A stretch of DNA of 64,000 nt, taken from NCBI GenBank assembly GCA_903813345.2, contig CAIIXF020000010.1, positions 8,497,669 to 8,561,668 of the forward strand, in the 5' to 3' direction. Origin of the DNA: Owenia fusiformis. Taxonomy: Eukaryota; Annelida; Polychaeta; Sabellida; Oweniidae. The notes under the pieces are model-generated. The model was not told where the DNA came from and searched no databases. It saw nothing but the letters and a program-made list of their open reading frames with translations. The stretch's first letter is position 1. Each line of letters starts with the position of its first letter. The translations under genes were made by a program, and so were the position numbers. Below are positions 51,001-61,754 of the stretch, in pieces.

Positions 51001-54000
51001 GGATCATCATGAAATTTCACATGGATGAACTAAAAGCAATTTCCAACACTCAAATTTTTTGCTTGAATTTTAATTTTCAAATTTTCATAGTCGTTCAAGA
51101 TGAAACACCAATTTCACATTTTTCCACATTTTATGCTATATTTATGTATATTTGGCTTCCTGTAAAGTTTTTGCGAGAAGTAAATGTTCAAAAAACCAGG
51201 GACATTTTATCATCACACCTTACTCACTTCGAGAGCCATGTTAGATTTTGAAACTTATGGCTCTCAAACGGGGAAATGGACAGTTGAGAATTAGTGACCT
51301 GTGAAACAAGAATTAAGTCGATCAGCAGCTTTCTTTTGTTCTCTAACTATGTCATACATCATTATCATCCTTCCATGCAAGTATTGGAGCACTGAAACAC
51401 TTCCTTTTAGATCAAGACTTGTAATTGTTAGTCGAGTAAATGTTTTTACTGCCAAATTCCAATATGGCGTTTTCTGCTCAGACATTTTCGTAAATCTCCG
51501 GAGGTTGTCCGAACCTAACTCATTCTCAAAATTCATAACATTCGTTGCGTATCTTGCGCCTAGCAAACCGCCATTTTGGAAACATTCACTCGATTAACAA
51601 TTTACAAGTCTTGATCGAAAAAGAAGTATTTCAGCACTCTAATACTTACACGCATTAATGATACTGATGTAAGACACAGTTAGAGACCAAAAGTAAGCCG
51701 CTGAAATTCACGTTTTAAAGGTCACTATTATTCAGCTGTCCAAATGCGCCGTGGGAAAGCTTTTATATCAAAATCCAAATAGCTTTCGCAGGAAGTAAAC
51801 CACACCTGAATAAACAATCTTAGGTATTAAGGCCAAATTAAGGCAGATTTTGTTTGATTTACTTTAATATACCTGCAATTACGTTCAGGGTTTGAATAAC
51901 ATTATTAACTGTTTAGATGAGGGGAGCTTAATCCAGTTTGTGTGAATCATTCATGGTACAGGTTTTGGAATCACTGACACAAAAGATTCTGTCTCTGTGT
52001 ATATTAGATTAAGTATACAAAAGCTGTTACCTTCTTGAAGTCATTGAACACAGCAAGGTCAAGATCTGGAGCGTCAACCTCTGTCATTCCATTCGGTTTG
52101 TCCACCTTTACAGTCTCATTTGTCTCCTTCTCATTGTCTCTTACTGTGATGTGGTACTCCTGGAAAGGAAATAATAAACTTGTGTGACTTAACTGCATCT
52201 TACATGTATGTTTTTACAGTTTCTCAAACACAAATAATATTGCACATGCAACTTCACTAATGTTTGGCCCACAAACAGGCCGATTCATAGTTCCTCCTGA
52301 ACTCAAACTGAACAAAGAAAATGCAAACAATAACGAAAGCAATATTTCTCCACATGAAACTTACAATAAAACACAAGAAAATTACTACACAAATATATGA
52401 TAAAAGAGAGGATTTTATAATTTTAATATATAGTTTACTATCCAGACCTACGCCATTTTGAAATTTTGAAGAAATCTAGATGATGATATCCAGATAAAAA
52501 GTCAAAAATTGACAATGTCAGTCAGAAGGTCGGCAGTTGGGGTCAGTCAGTCTCGTCGGTCTTGGTTGATTGCTTTGTTGGTCTGACTGTCCAAAAACAA
52601 TTAAAAAATCTGTCATCTGGCGTCTGAAATTGAACAAGATGTATTTCTTCTTTTCTTCTCAGATTTTGGTATACATGTTTTGTATTCTGTTTTCGTGCAA
52701 TACCTGTATATATTCTGAGGGATGTATTCCACTTACTCATACTTTTGCAAACAGATGATGAATGGTTGTTACCTTGATGGCTTCTTCTGTGTATTTATGT
52801 GTTATTTTCACTATGGCGAACACTGCTCCCAATGTTATCAGCAACATTAGAACAACTATAACTGCTGTTATCAAATACTTTTTGGTCTTGTCGCTGGATG
52901 TTTTCACTGGCACTTGTGACTTCTACAACATAATAAGCCAGATTCCAAAAAAGCATTTCAAAATGTTTTTATAATGCATTGCGTGAAGAAAGTACATAAA
53001 AAATAAATCGATTATAAAAATGATAAAAATATTTATAACTATGCATTTAAGTTTAGAGACTTAATAATGATAACGAAATATTTTGAAATTCATTGAAATA
53101 ACAAACAATATAATTCTGTATGTAAAATACATCTAATGAATTACCTGTATTATAATTGGCTCTGGTTCTGGAAGGTGTATCATACTTGGCAATGCTTTCT
53201 TCTCTGAATCCATGGTTGCGCGTTGCGTCTCTTTAATTTCAGGAACTTTTAATCTAGGATGGTTTCTTCTGATGTCACTCTACCTTTAGGTTGGTAAATG
53301 CAGCTTAAAGTGTTTGTCTTTCTCCAATGTTCTGATTGTTTTATGTGCATTTGTTCACTTTTCCTTTATATAGGCTAAAGATACGTGACAATTGAAATGT
53401 ATCTGGGAAGATTTGTTTGTTTAAAATCAATTAATTTTCTTGACCTTACAATTACAATTATTTTCACATAAAATATTGACACTCGTTTTGATAAAATTTA
53501 TTTTCCCATTGTGTTCTTCATTTCACAAACCACTTGACTCTATTCAAGTAGAAATTCAGTGAAACCTGAATTTATATGTCTAATAACTCAGATTACCTAG
53601 CTGTGAGGTTTTTGTCAAACAAATGGTCCAATCACTAGTCAATCATCACAAGTCAGATATTCATGGTTTCATGGTCTTGCCTCGAGCCCTTATGAGCCCC
53701 CCTCATCTCCCCACAAATAGTGAAAAGCAAGACTAGCTGTTTCCTTGAAGATAATGCCTTTGGCTTTACTTAAACCAAGTCTAGCTACACGGCCAAGTGA
53801 CCACTCCCACCCCCAACTACAATGTCATATAATCAGAGTATCATTCTCAAAGATATTAATTATTCATGACAGGTGCATTAATGAATGGAAAGTCTAATTA
53901 GGAATAGGGACCCTGTGTCAATTTTTTTTCTAAATGTTGGACCTAGTTACTCAAAGGAGGATCTTCTGATTTTATTATACCTTGAAAAGATTATTGAACA

Positions 54001-57000
54001 AGGGGTTTAGAACTTCTACAAAAGTAATTTGAAAATATCAGTTTTCGATGACCAAAATCATGCTGAAATCAACAAATTGAAATCAAAAGTTACTAGCCTG
54101 TCAACGAAAATTATATGAACAAAACCATTTGTGTAGAATCACCTTAAATATAATCATGGCAGAGATATCAACATATCTTTTAGTAAAAAAGAATTTCAAA
54201 TTTAAAAATTATGTAGTATTCACATGTTAATTGTTTCGCTGAATTTGAAACACTTGAAAATTTATAGGACCTTATAAGGTGGTTTGACTACATTTTCGAA
54301 ATTCCTGATAAACATCACAATACAGACACATAAATCCTTGTGTGCTATTTTTGTGTTGTTTTGAGTTTTGGTCTTTGGTTAATGCACTTTCAAAAGGTTT
54401 TGTAGCGTCCCGTCGCTGGTGGGTGGATGTCTGGATGCCACATAAATCTTCATCAAAATTCGAAGTAAACCACTTGGTGTATTCATTCAACTTGAAAAGG
54501 ACCAGGTTTAGTATCCCAAGTGATTTTAGAAGGTCATATCTTTCGACGTGAGCACTTTCTCAATTTAAATACATAACATTTAGATTAAAAGAATATGTTA
54601 TTTTTCAAGTGAATTGATAAAAATATCAATCAAACAATTCAAAAAATTATAAATAAAGACCCCATGTCCAAATTTTCAAAATGTTGAATTTAGTTAATCA
54701 AAAAGGATCTTCTTTTTCTGATATTTATTATAGCATGAAAAGATTATTAAACAAGGGGTATAGAACTTCTACAAAAGTAGAATGGAATGATAGGCTAGTT
54801 TTGAAGATATCAGTTTTCGATGACCAAAATCATGCTGGAAACAATGGATAGCATGAGTTTTCTCTATGAGAAAATAAAATGGCATATGTGTTTTTAACTT
54901 TAACATATTTCAATATTTCAGAAGATTTTAATAACGTTTAGAATAAACTTTTGATATATTTTGAGAAAAAGAAGATCCTCTTTTAAGAAAATAGGCCTAA
55001 CATTTTTGAAAAAGTGACAAAATCTGGTCCTTATCCATACTTTTTCACATCATTGGTTGATCTTTTTATTATCATAGGGACTTCAGTTAAAGAAAACAAT
55101 ATGTTTTAATAAAAGATATGGCCAGAAAGTACTCATGGGGAAAGAATGATATAACTGTCCATAATCACTAAATTTGCTTCTTTCTAGAGATGAAAGTGCA
55201 GACTTTTAAGTCCCAAGATCTGACTAGGTTTTACAGGATGCCAGAATTATGCAAGCAAAAAATGCAGTTAGCAAAAAACAAAATATGCAAAGGAAAATGA
55301 AAATTATGCAACAAATTATCAAACTGCCTTATGAAAAATATTCCAAATACATTTGTATCTATATTTCAAGAAAATAAAAGCTTTCTTAAATTTCAAGATA
55401 GCACCATTAACTCATCTCCGCCATTTGCAAATATGAATGATAATGTGAAATTTCATACTTTTTGTCAAGTTTAGACAATATTTACCTAATAAGTATGAAG
55501 ATTATGTTGCAGTTAAATATCAGATGAGATATTTTTTGAGAAAAATGTAAATTGTGCAAAAATTATGCACTGATGAATGAATAATGGGACATTACTAGAA
55601 ATTCAAAATGCAAAATTAAATTTTACCAAGTTAAAACAAAGTCCTGGCATCTGCTGTAAATATCATGGTGACCATGTGGCCTCTTCGGAGTGCAATATTT
55701 CTCAATGTGTGTCATGTGTTAATTTTAAGGCATTTTGGTTTTAAAAATGTGTCCTTAATTGCTAAGGCTGTTCTGTAAATACAAATCAATTTTTTTTCTC
55801 ATAAGCCCTATTTCAGAGCTTGAGAACCAAATACTTTAGGTTGCATAGGTATGTGACAGTAAGGCCAATGTCATGGTGAGGTAATTCATGGCATATCTGA
55901 CTCAATCACACTTGATATGATTTACTGTTATATCAGTGAAGTATGTTTTCGTAGAAATCTAAATAGTGACACTTTATTATTAGCTCACATAGGTGACCTA
56001 TTGTTTTTTTTATGGATGGTACCAGTCTGTATTTTATTGTCCTGATTTATGTATACTTTATGTTGGGGACTGGTGAGCCCAGGGCAGAAATATAAGTCCC
56101 CAAAATGACAGAACTTTAAGTAATTAAAGAATCTCTTATAGACCCCCCCCCCCAATTGACCATTTTCCATATAAATGGAAAATAAATGGCACAATGGGTG
56201 TTGTTAGGGTGAGATAACATGGCAGCCTATAGGACGAGCCACTTAATTTCTTGATTTAAGAAGTTTTTGGATCAACTTAAAATACCATTGGAATCTAACT
56301 ATGTGATCTTCTTGACATGTGAATTGTGATTTCATAATAAAATTGAGACCCCTTAAGAGTCAATGAACTTTTAAAGGTTTTTCAACATTTTGTCAATTTA
56401 GCCCAACCTTTTTCAGAAAACTTGTAAATCTTTGAATGTGAATAAAGGTAAATAACTGTTCTAATCAAAGTTGTTTTGATAGAAAAGTACACACAGAACT
56501 CAAATACATGTATGTCATCAAATGGAAGAAAATGTTGGTCTTTTATGATTAAAAATGCAGATCTCCTAAAATCTCACTAAACACGATGTGTACTGTATGA
56601 TAATCCTAAATACTGTAATGTATGGAGACCCTATCTGTTGCAAGACTTATGCCTGGCACAACCGTAATCATGTTATTAAGTGTTTTTAAGTTTCGCAAGG
56701 ATCCTGCCATGACCGTGGTAGTGTTATCGTGATAGCCTGGTATAACCGTGACAATTGCCATTACACATCGCACGAAAGCACGAAACTAGGGACAATTAGC
56801 GTCAAAATACCAAAACAAAACAATGGGCAGTTTAGGGCGCAAACAGCCTTATAACGTCAAAAACGACAAGCGTTACATTGTGTCAAGTTTAGTCAACCTA
56901 AAAATAAGATGCTTTATTCTTATTCAATCTTGGTAAAATTCCCAGAGCAACAAGATCTCGTGGACAATATTTTTAAAATGTTTTTGATTTTTGAAAAACA

Positions 57001-60000
57001 GCCAGGAAATCCACTCGGGGCATTAGTAAAAATTGATATGCAGGGAATTTGTTGTATAAAATCGATGCGTTACATTTTTTCAAGTCTCTAAAAGCAGCTC
57101 TTATTTTGATATTTTTTGAAAAATAAAGAAATCGGTTATTGTTTTGTAAATTTTGCCACGACTATATTGTGCAGTTAATTTTTTTTTTGAAATCAGACCT
57201 AAATTAGAAGGTTAAATAAAGGTAAACTTATTGCTTGTCTCCTTCGCCTTCAAAACCTTACACAATTTTGAAAATTTTAAAAGCGTTCATATAAGACAAT
57301 TTGAACTATAGCCGTTATGCAATTGTGATGTCATAAATGCACATGTTCTATTGAATGAAATTTGAATTTTAGTAAAATTCTGATCAGTATTTCAAAAGTT
57401 ATTCTGATTTTAATGAATCGTGTAAGCGTGAAATGTTACATCTTACAGCGTATTTGACGATGTCGGGGTACATTTAACTTTAAAAATATGGTAGATCCCA
57501 TCAAATTTTTCAAGGAAAAATAATTTCAGTGAAATGCAAATAAAAATACTTCAAAATGATATATGAGGCAGATATTAACGCTTAAAGCTGTGATTAGCCC
57601 GTATTTCCCGAATTGTCCCCAGGTCCGTGCATGTCATATATATTATATTGCATGGCCTGTCATGACCATGGTTATGTTAAAGCCTGATATGACTTTGACA
57701 ATGCTATATTATATTGCAAGGCCTGACATTACCATGGTAATGTAAAAGCCTGATTTGACTGTTGTGACAATGGTTGCAAGGTCTGGCATGACTGTGGGAA
57801 TATAAAGCACAATATAACCATGACAATGGTTATATTAAAGAGATTGAGTCGTCCAGATTTCTATTCTGGACAATCAGTAATGTCCCAATATAATTGCTCA
57901 TAAAACATCATATATACCTTAGATATATCTTGAGACCAAATCATAAGCACAATATCGACAATATATTGAGGATATCAACAGGACAACCAAAAGACCAACC
58001 AACTGTCAGAATTGAATGCAATGAGTCGAAAACAGAATACAATGTTTTGGGGGGATTTATTCATATTGTAACCCCTTAGAAGTAATAAATATGGCTTCTC
58101 TAAGCCAAAATAATCTGAAGGAAAAAGCCAATCAGACTGGAACAAATTTGAGCGGGCTTTGTAAATTTAAATTTTAATTTTAATTTCTATTGATGTAAGT
58201 GGAAATTCATGGCTAGAATCAATCATCGAATTGATACTGTTAACGAATTAATTCAAGCCTCAGAATTGATAAGTTGATAAACAAACTTGTTTTTGTTAAA
58301 GCACAATATAACCATGACAATGGTTATATTAAAGAGATTGAGTCGTCCAGATTTCTATTCTGGACAATCAGTAATGTCCCAATATAATTGCTCATAAAAC
58401 ATCATATATACCTTAGATATATCTTGAGACCAAATCATAAGCACGATATCGACAATATATTGAGGATATCAACAGGACAACCATATTGAGGATGTAATGA
58501 AAAATTTCATTGTTTATCTATCTCACGCCTAACCATCGACAAGGTACAGTGACAAAATATACCGTAGTACACTTTCGATATACGATGTCACTATTTAACC
58601 GATTTGAAGCAAAGTTAATGATGTAGGTTTGATGTAGGTTTTAAAAAAATAATCTGAGGAATGTTCAGGATTTCATGTTAGATTTTGTATTCGTATTCGT
58701 TGTTTCGAACAGGTTGGTTGGTTGGAAAATGTTGTGTTTTTGCACATTTCCTTTGATCATTTCCTCCCCTGTCGTCTTAGAATGTCGACGATTTCTATGA
58801 GAATATGTTTCTTTAACCAGCACAATTAAGGTCCTTTGAAGATTTTATAAGTATCAACATTTTGGCTATAATTAAAAAAATCATAAGTGTATGTTGTCAA
58901 TTTGAATGTACATTATCCCATTGAACTTACTCAATTCACAGTTAACCCTAATGCAGACTAGTATTTTTCATAACACTAAATGGCAGGGGGGTCAGATGCA
59001 TTTAAAATTGAAACAGTACAATTACAGAATTACTTCAATTTGAATGAGCTATTGAAACTTTCCAGATATATCATAAACGGGATTTTAAAGTCATATTCAA
59101 TAAGTTAAGATCAGTAGATCTATCTATCAATGTAACTAACAAAACGTAAGGTACAGCCACCAAATACTCAAAACAGGCTGAAAGCAGACTCCGTGGCAGT
59201 GGCTAGTCTTCAAAATATTCTATTCCGAGACACTGGATAGGAGTTTGGGTTGGAAGTTAACACCAAATGGGCACAAATTAACCACCACCACAACAATACT
59301 TTCATAAAATAAAAAAGCAAAAAGGAAACTTTAACATGTTCGTTAAAGATCACTTGTTACTCATAAAAACCTTAATGAATTTTGAAGTGTAATCATTACA
59401 TTGTTAATATTACATATATCAAAGGACGTCTATCAATTACAGGGACAACGTACATTCGAGTTGACAATGCACATTTCTGATTTTTTTAAATTACTATAAA
59501 TACTTGAATATTTCTAAATCTCCACCTGTCCTAAATTGTGTAGTATAGAGAAACATATTCTCATAAAAATAATCAACACTCTTAGGCAACAGGGGAAAAA
59601 ATGAAATTTTCCAACAGATCAATTTTCGTGGGTAGAAGACTACGAAAAAAATTGAGCACCGTTCGAAAATCTGTTAATGCTATTAGAAAGTTAAATGTCT
59701 TCCCAAACGAATACACAAAAAATTAAACATGAAATCTTTCAAGTATTCCCAAGATTAATTTTTTAAAACCTACATCACACCTGCATCATTGTCTTTGCTT
59801 CAAATCCGTTAAAAAGTGACATCGTACATCGAAAGTGTACTACAATACATGTATATATTGTCACTGTACCTTGTCCATGGTTAGGCGTGTACCTTAAATA
59901 TGTAAATCTAGACTCCTACTACATGTACTACTACTTTAACTCATAATTCATATGACCGCCATTTTTGTTTCAGACAATTTTCTAAAATTTCAAAGATTGT

Positions 60001-61754
60001 ATCAGTTAGAGCATTATATTGGGCACATTTTCTGAAAAATTCAAAAGATTTTGTTCAGTGACCTTCCTTACGTAGCTCCTACTTTTAGCTATTTTTCAGT
60101 CACATTTTCAAAGGGCTGAAAAAGTTATTTCATCGTTTAGGGTCATTCTGATTCCATGCACATTGTGATCCTGGTCATGTAAATGATATGTGGAAATAGT
60201 TAGATTGACTGGAAGTCAAAACAGAACTCCAAATGTGCCATCTTGAATTATGACATCACATTAATGACACCTCATCTCATCTCATTTGCATATTCACATA
60301 TTTCCTCAAAAAACATAAAGTATGGGTTAGCCCTTCAAAATGATATATAACTTATTGTGTCTTACTTCATTTCCTTGCTTCTAGATTCATTTACATTTTA
60401 TTTTTTCATTTATTTTTCATTTTTCCTAAAAGTGACCAGTCTTTAAGGAGTTAAGGTGCCATGATACCTAACAGGAAATGAGTAAACAGGATGTGACAAA
60501 AATGTGCATTTTAGACATTTTTTGAACAAAGAGTTCTGTTTTCACCTCCAGTCAATTTAACTGTTTCCACATTACCATGGTCATGACAGGCCTTACAACT
60601 ATTGCCACAGTCATATAAGGCTTTAACGTTACCACGGTCGTGACAGGCCTCGCAATAAAATATAGCATTGTCACGGTCATATCAGGCTTTAACATTACCA
60701 CGGTCATGACAGGCCTTGCAATATAATATAGCACTGTCAAGGTTATACAGGCTTTCACAATAACAATACCACAGTCATGGCAGGATCCTTGAAACTTAAA
60801 AACACTTAATAACATGGTGATGGTTGTGCCAGGCATAAGTCTTGCAATAGATACTATAAATAGCATAGATGCTACAAATAGCATGTGAGTGTATGCTTCT
60901 CCTAGATGTGACAGTTCTAAACATCATGCTATAGCTTCTACTATTTATTCCAGAGCAAAAGATGTGAAGAACTTACTTGTGAGATTTATGCATCTGGTTG
61001 ACATCTTCCACAACAACATGGAACAGTAAGTCACATTAATCTTATCCAGAATCCCCCCACACCCTCTGACTGTTATGAATGACTATAGTTTTGAGTTCTA
61101 ATGGTTCCAAATGAATATTTCATGGTCTTATGGTGATTTGGATGTGAATAGAAATGAATGTAACCTATATTGGCAGATATTGTCTTTTGTTTTTCTGACT
61201 GATATTCTCAAGGATATAAACTAAAAAATCAGAGCCTCCTAATTTAATCTCTTGAATTAATCACAGATCATTTCTCTCTTTTGCTTCATTTTGCCGTTTT
61301 TTAAATATTTAATATTTGCTGTTAATTTTGATCAAATAAACATTGCACACATGTTAATACATATTTTGTGTAAATTGGACAAAATTTGTCAAAGTTCTTG
61401 CCATTTTAGTGAAATATTTAGTGACAAATATTTCCATCACCCTGGGAATTCAGGGGATTAATACCATATCACCATGAGCCTCCTTCAAGGGATAAGAGAG
61501 TTTTGAATAAAGAAAAACTCGTGCAGAGGATATTGTATATTTTATTTCCAGGATTGACAGTAAAGAGATCCAGGAATGTTGCCAGACAACCTTACATGAC
61601 TTCAACCTGTGTATGTTCTACCAACCAGCTGTGTACAACTTACCTGCAATCAAGGGCTCCCTTCCTGATGACAAGATTACTCACCTTAGCAACGAGCTCA
61701 TCTTCAAACTTGTTGTCATGTGTATGATGTGTATATTTAGATTACAAAAGTCAG
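33002..61754 (+). CDS. SMG5: SMG5, nonsense-mediated mRNA decay factor, N-terminal part
   Basis: SMG5 binds phosphorylated UPF1 with SMG7 and promotes decay of nonsense mRNAs. Nine exons: 33002-33069, 34750-34848, 35218-35341, 35673-35829, 36024-36177, 36613-36729, 37208-37333, 60954-61025 and 61552-61754. All phases agree and give 373 codons before the gene leaves the window. Matches to vertebrate SMG5 in order: YGRKAEELLWRKV, AFRTHLAAAEGFY, ACHRCLVYLGDLARY, YYQAIALYPTYGMPHNQLGT, FEGASGNLQRLF and LHDFNLCMFY. These make the 14-3-3-like and helical-repeat region. The C-terminal PIN-like domain would lie beyond 64 kb. The YYQAIALYP...HNQLGTL block separates it clearly from SMG6 and SMG7 by overall similarity. 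Intron 7 is 23.6 kb and carries the two BRICHOS genes on the other strand. Confidence 0.93.
34286..34681. mobile_element. TIR element with ~55-base inverted ends in SMG5 intron 1
   Basis: The left end GGGAAGGCATCAAAAGATCA is mirrored at the right, and the match continues through AATGTCTG and AACTAAATAAATCTAGTTT, each arm ending in a G-run. It is about 396 bases and non-coding. Just before it, 34134-34195 is an ATTAAATTTAAT-rich low-complexity palindrome. 33070-34130 shows nothing else. Confidence 0.65.
37325..37690 (+). repeat. Tandem repeat that copies the SMG5 exon 7 splice donor
   Basis: About six units of roughly 60 bases, arranged as alternating types (GTTACAAATGTATGCCATAT and GTTCCAAAGGTGTGTCATAT) with ACATTGTTACATACAGTACA between. 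The first unit starts inside exon 7 at GTTACAAAG and includes the real donor GTATGT (37334). The later units at about 37450, 37571 and 37684 therefore carry donor-like CAAAGGTGTGT. The intron continues from 37691 to 38140 without recognisable content. Confidence 0.85.
38412..38652. mobile_element. Insertion with GATGCTCTCCCCA ends, absent from the paralogous site
   Basis: Bounded by GATGCTCTCCCCAGGATTTT and the inverse TGGGGAGAGCA. The interior repeats TTTTGTGCGACATTTTATG-like words three or four times. At the matching place in the second copy (about 45400-45430), the flanks join directly, so this element came in after the duplication. Confidence 0.65.
38752..41203 (-). CDS. BRICHOS-domain precursor of a six-cysteine cationic peptide (gene 1)
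   Basis: Type II membrane proprotein of 282 residues. Exons: 41203-41135, 40844-40695, 40323-40192, 39851-39738, 39442-39163, 38855-38752; every junction follows GT/AG and the phases agree. Residues 1-38 are cytoplasmic, about 40-62 a membrane anchor, about 74-200 a BRICHOS domain with its two usual cysteines (C132 in YGCYI, C194 in ACEGLPLYW), then an acidic linker. Exon 6 joins in phase 1 and encodes DVRVRR (250-255, furin type) followed by the last 27 residues. These have six Cys spaced C-x3-C-x3-C-x4-C-x3-C-x3-C around a GFGG turn, several Arg, no acids, and end SWGK, a possible amidation signal. The BRICHOS domain presumably chaperones the hairpin, as in arenicin-type annelid precursors. 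An antimicrobial role is inferred. Confidence 0.85.
41356..41364 (-). promoter_or_regulatory. TATA box of BRICHOS gene 1
   Basis: CTATATAAA on the minus strand, about 155 bases before the start codon. The paralogue has the same motif at the same distance. Further upstream both genes share CACGTAT and AAACAAACAAAT, the latter like a forkhead-factor site. Confidence 0.6.
43310..43690. mobile_element. Palindromic MITE with GTATGTAATAC motif
   Basis: 43315-43430 is an imperfect palindrome centred near 43373: CATTGAATATATGCCT reappears in reverse as AGGCATATATTCAATG, with AATATAGCCC/GGGTTATATT at the centre. GTATTACATACCTA follows at 43433 and its inverse TAGGTATGTAATAC closes the unit at about 43675. 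It is non-coding. Confidence 0.55.
44001..45169. other. Intron sequence between the two duplicated blocks
   Basis: No gene is recognised. 44740-44860 shares sequence with 14880-15000 (ATTGGGTTAAA, CAAGCGACTCCA, CACAACTCAAATAAATAT), a dispersed repeat. The rest looks like ordinary intron. Confidence 0.4.
45430..45530 (-). pseudogene. Relic of a BRICHOS-gene last exon and 3'UTR
   Basis: On the minus strand GGAAAATAGACTGAATAAAA, then GCTGAACTTGAAACAATT and TATGTACACTGAGTG, match the stop codon region and 3'UTR of gene 1 (38690-38760: GGAAAATAG, ACTGAACTTGAAACAATT, ATGTACACT). Upstream of the stop, the matching frame is cysteine-poor and blocked by TAG, so it cannot serve as the phase-1 exon. 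It is either the original end of gene 2, displaced by the insertions at 45.9-46.9 kb, or a decayed extra exon. Confidence 0.6.
45945..46886. mobile_element. 940-base element with ~88-base inverted ends
   Basis: The left end TATATCAGTAAGGCATGTAT and the following GAATTCCTG, TTTGGGTCTTATC, TTTGGTAGAGATATGGGATA are mirrored at 46800-46886. The interior is non-coding. It lies downstream of the present last exon of BRICHOS gene 2. Confidence 0.75.
47303..53213 (-). CDS. BRICHOS-domain precursor of a four-cysteine cationic peptide (gene 2)
   Basis: Tandem paralogue of gene 1, 316 residues. Exons: 53213-53145, 52922-52773, 52159-52031, 50677-50564, 48900-48609, 47499-47303, with the same phases. 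Exon 1 is identical in protein; exon 4 differs at 3 of 38 residues, exon 2 at 9 of 50. The membrane anchor, BRICHOS cysteines and acidic linker are kept. Exon 6 again opens DVRVRR, but the following peptide shares only its first few residues (ACKYIC versus GCRYYC). It then has C-x3-C-x12-C-x-C with GGIVRRICRCV. The place where gene 1 has GGA-AAA-TAG reads GGA-ATA-AGT here, so the frame runs on for a further 34 mostly hydrophobic residues to a TGA. That tail may be a recent extension or a sign of decay. Introns are enlarged by at least three fold-back insertions. Confidence 0.78.
48947..49156. mobile_element. Near-perfect 210-base hairpin
   Basis: Arms of about 95 bases (left begins TAACACACCGACATTTGAAC) are almost exactly inverse, with a loop of roughly 12 bases around AGTAGATCTGTT. 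It lies in intron 5 of BRICHOS gene 2, 47 bases upstream of exon 5. The high arm identity indicates a young fold-back MITE. Confidence 0.85.
49817..50475 (+). repeat. CCACCAAACAAAGTTTG dispersed repeat
   Basis: Starts CCACCAAACAAAGTTTGAGG, runs through a CCATCCATCC stretch, then repeats AAGAAATTTTCAA(G/T)ATGG and CTCAAATACTGGTTGA words several times. It is the opposite-strand relative of 30060-30520. It lies in intron 4 of BRICHOS gene 2. Confidence 0.5.
51230..51795. mobile_element. Fold-back element with ~190-base inverted arms
   Basis: From about 51230 to 51445 the sequence is repeated in reverse at about 51575-51795. Clear anchors are GATCAAGACTTGTAA with TTACAAGTCTTGATC, TCTCTAACTATGTC with GACACAGTTAGAGA, and AGTGACCTG with AGGTCACTA. 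It lies in intron 3 of BRICHOS gene 2, where gene 1 has no counterpart. Confidence 0.7.
53365..53373 (-). promoter_or_regulatory. TATA box of BRICHOS gene 2
   Basis: CTATATAAA on the minus strand, about 155 bases upstream of the ATG, as in gene 1. The surrounding block (AAACAAACAAAT, TCACGTATC) is conserved as well. Confidence 0.6.
56636..60849. mobile_element. 4.2-kb composite element with ~125-base inverted ends
   Basis: The left end TGTTGCAAGACTTATGCCTG and following GGCACAACC, TATTAAGTGTTTTTAAGTTT, GGATCCTGCCATGAC are mirrored at 60725-60849. Next to each end are about three 67-base units with GCCTGATATGAC, GACAATGCTATATTATATTG and AAGGCCTG (57625-57830, and inverted at 60560-60770). A 186-base block is directly duplicated (57804-57989 and 58298-58483), and a second inverted-repeat element is nested inside. 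I see no transposase, so it appears non-autonomous. Confidence 0.65.
58524..59889. mobile_element. Nested element with ~150-base inverted ends
   Basis: The left arm (CACGCCTAACCATCGACAAG, CAGTGACAA, ACACTTTCGATATACGATGT, TTTGAAGCAAAG, CCTACATC in reverse) is mirrored at 59730-59889. Further inside, GAGAATATGTTTC (58800) and GAAACATATTCTC (59550) pair as well. The unit lies within the larger 56636-60849 element. It is non-coding. Confidence 0.65.

Larger units (their letters stand above)
45170..56200. repeat. Tandem segmental duplication, copy B (contains BRICHOS gene 2)
   Basis: Partner of 38145-44000 (anchors listed there). It is nearly twice as long because of insertions at 45945-46886, 48947-49156, 49817-50475 and 51230-51795, and an internal duplication of 47190-47310 at 48005-48145 (CAGAGCTTTGAT, CACCAGAAG(C/T)TGAATAA). 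53374-56200 downstream of the gene's promoter is non-coding, with the copied blocks and an AGCTCACAT motif at 55981. Confidence 0.78.
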
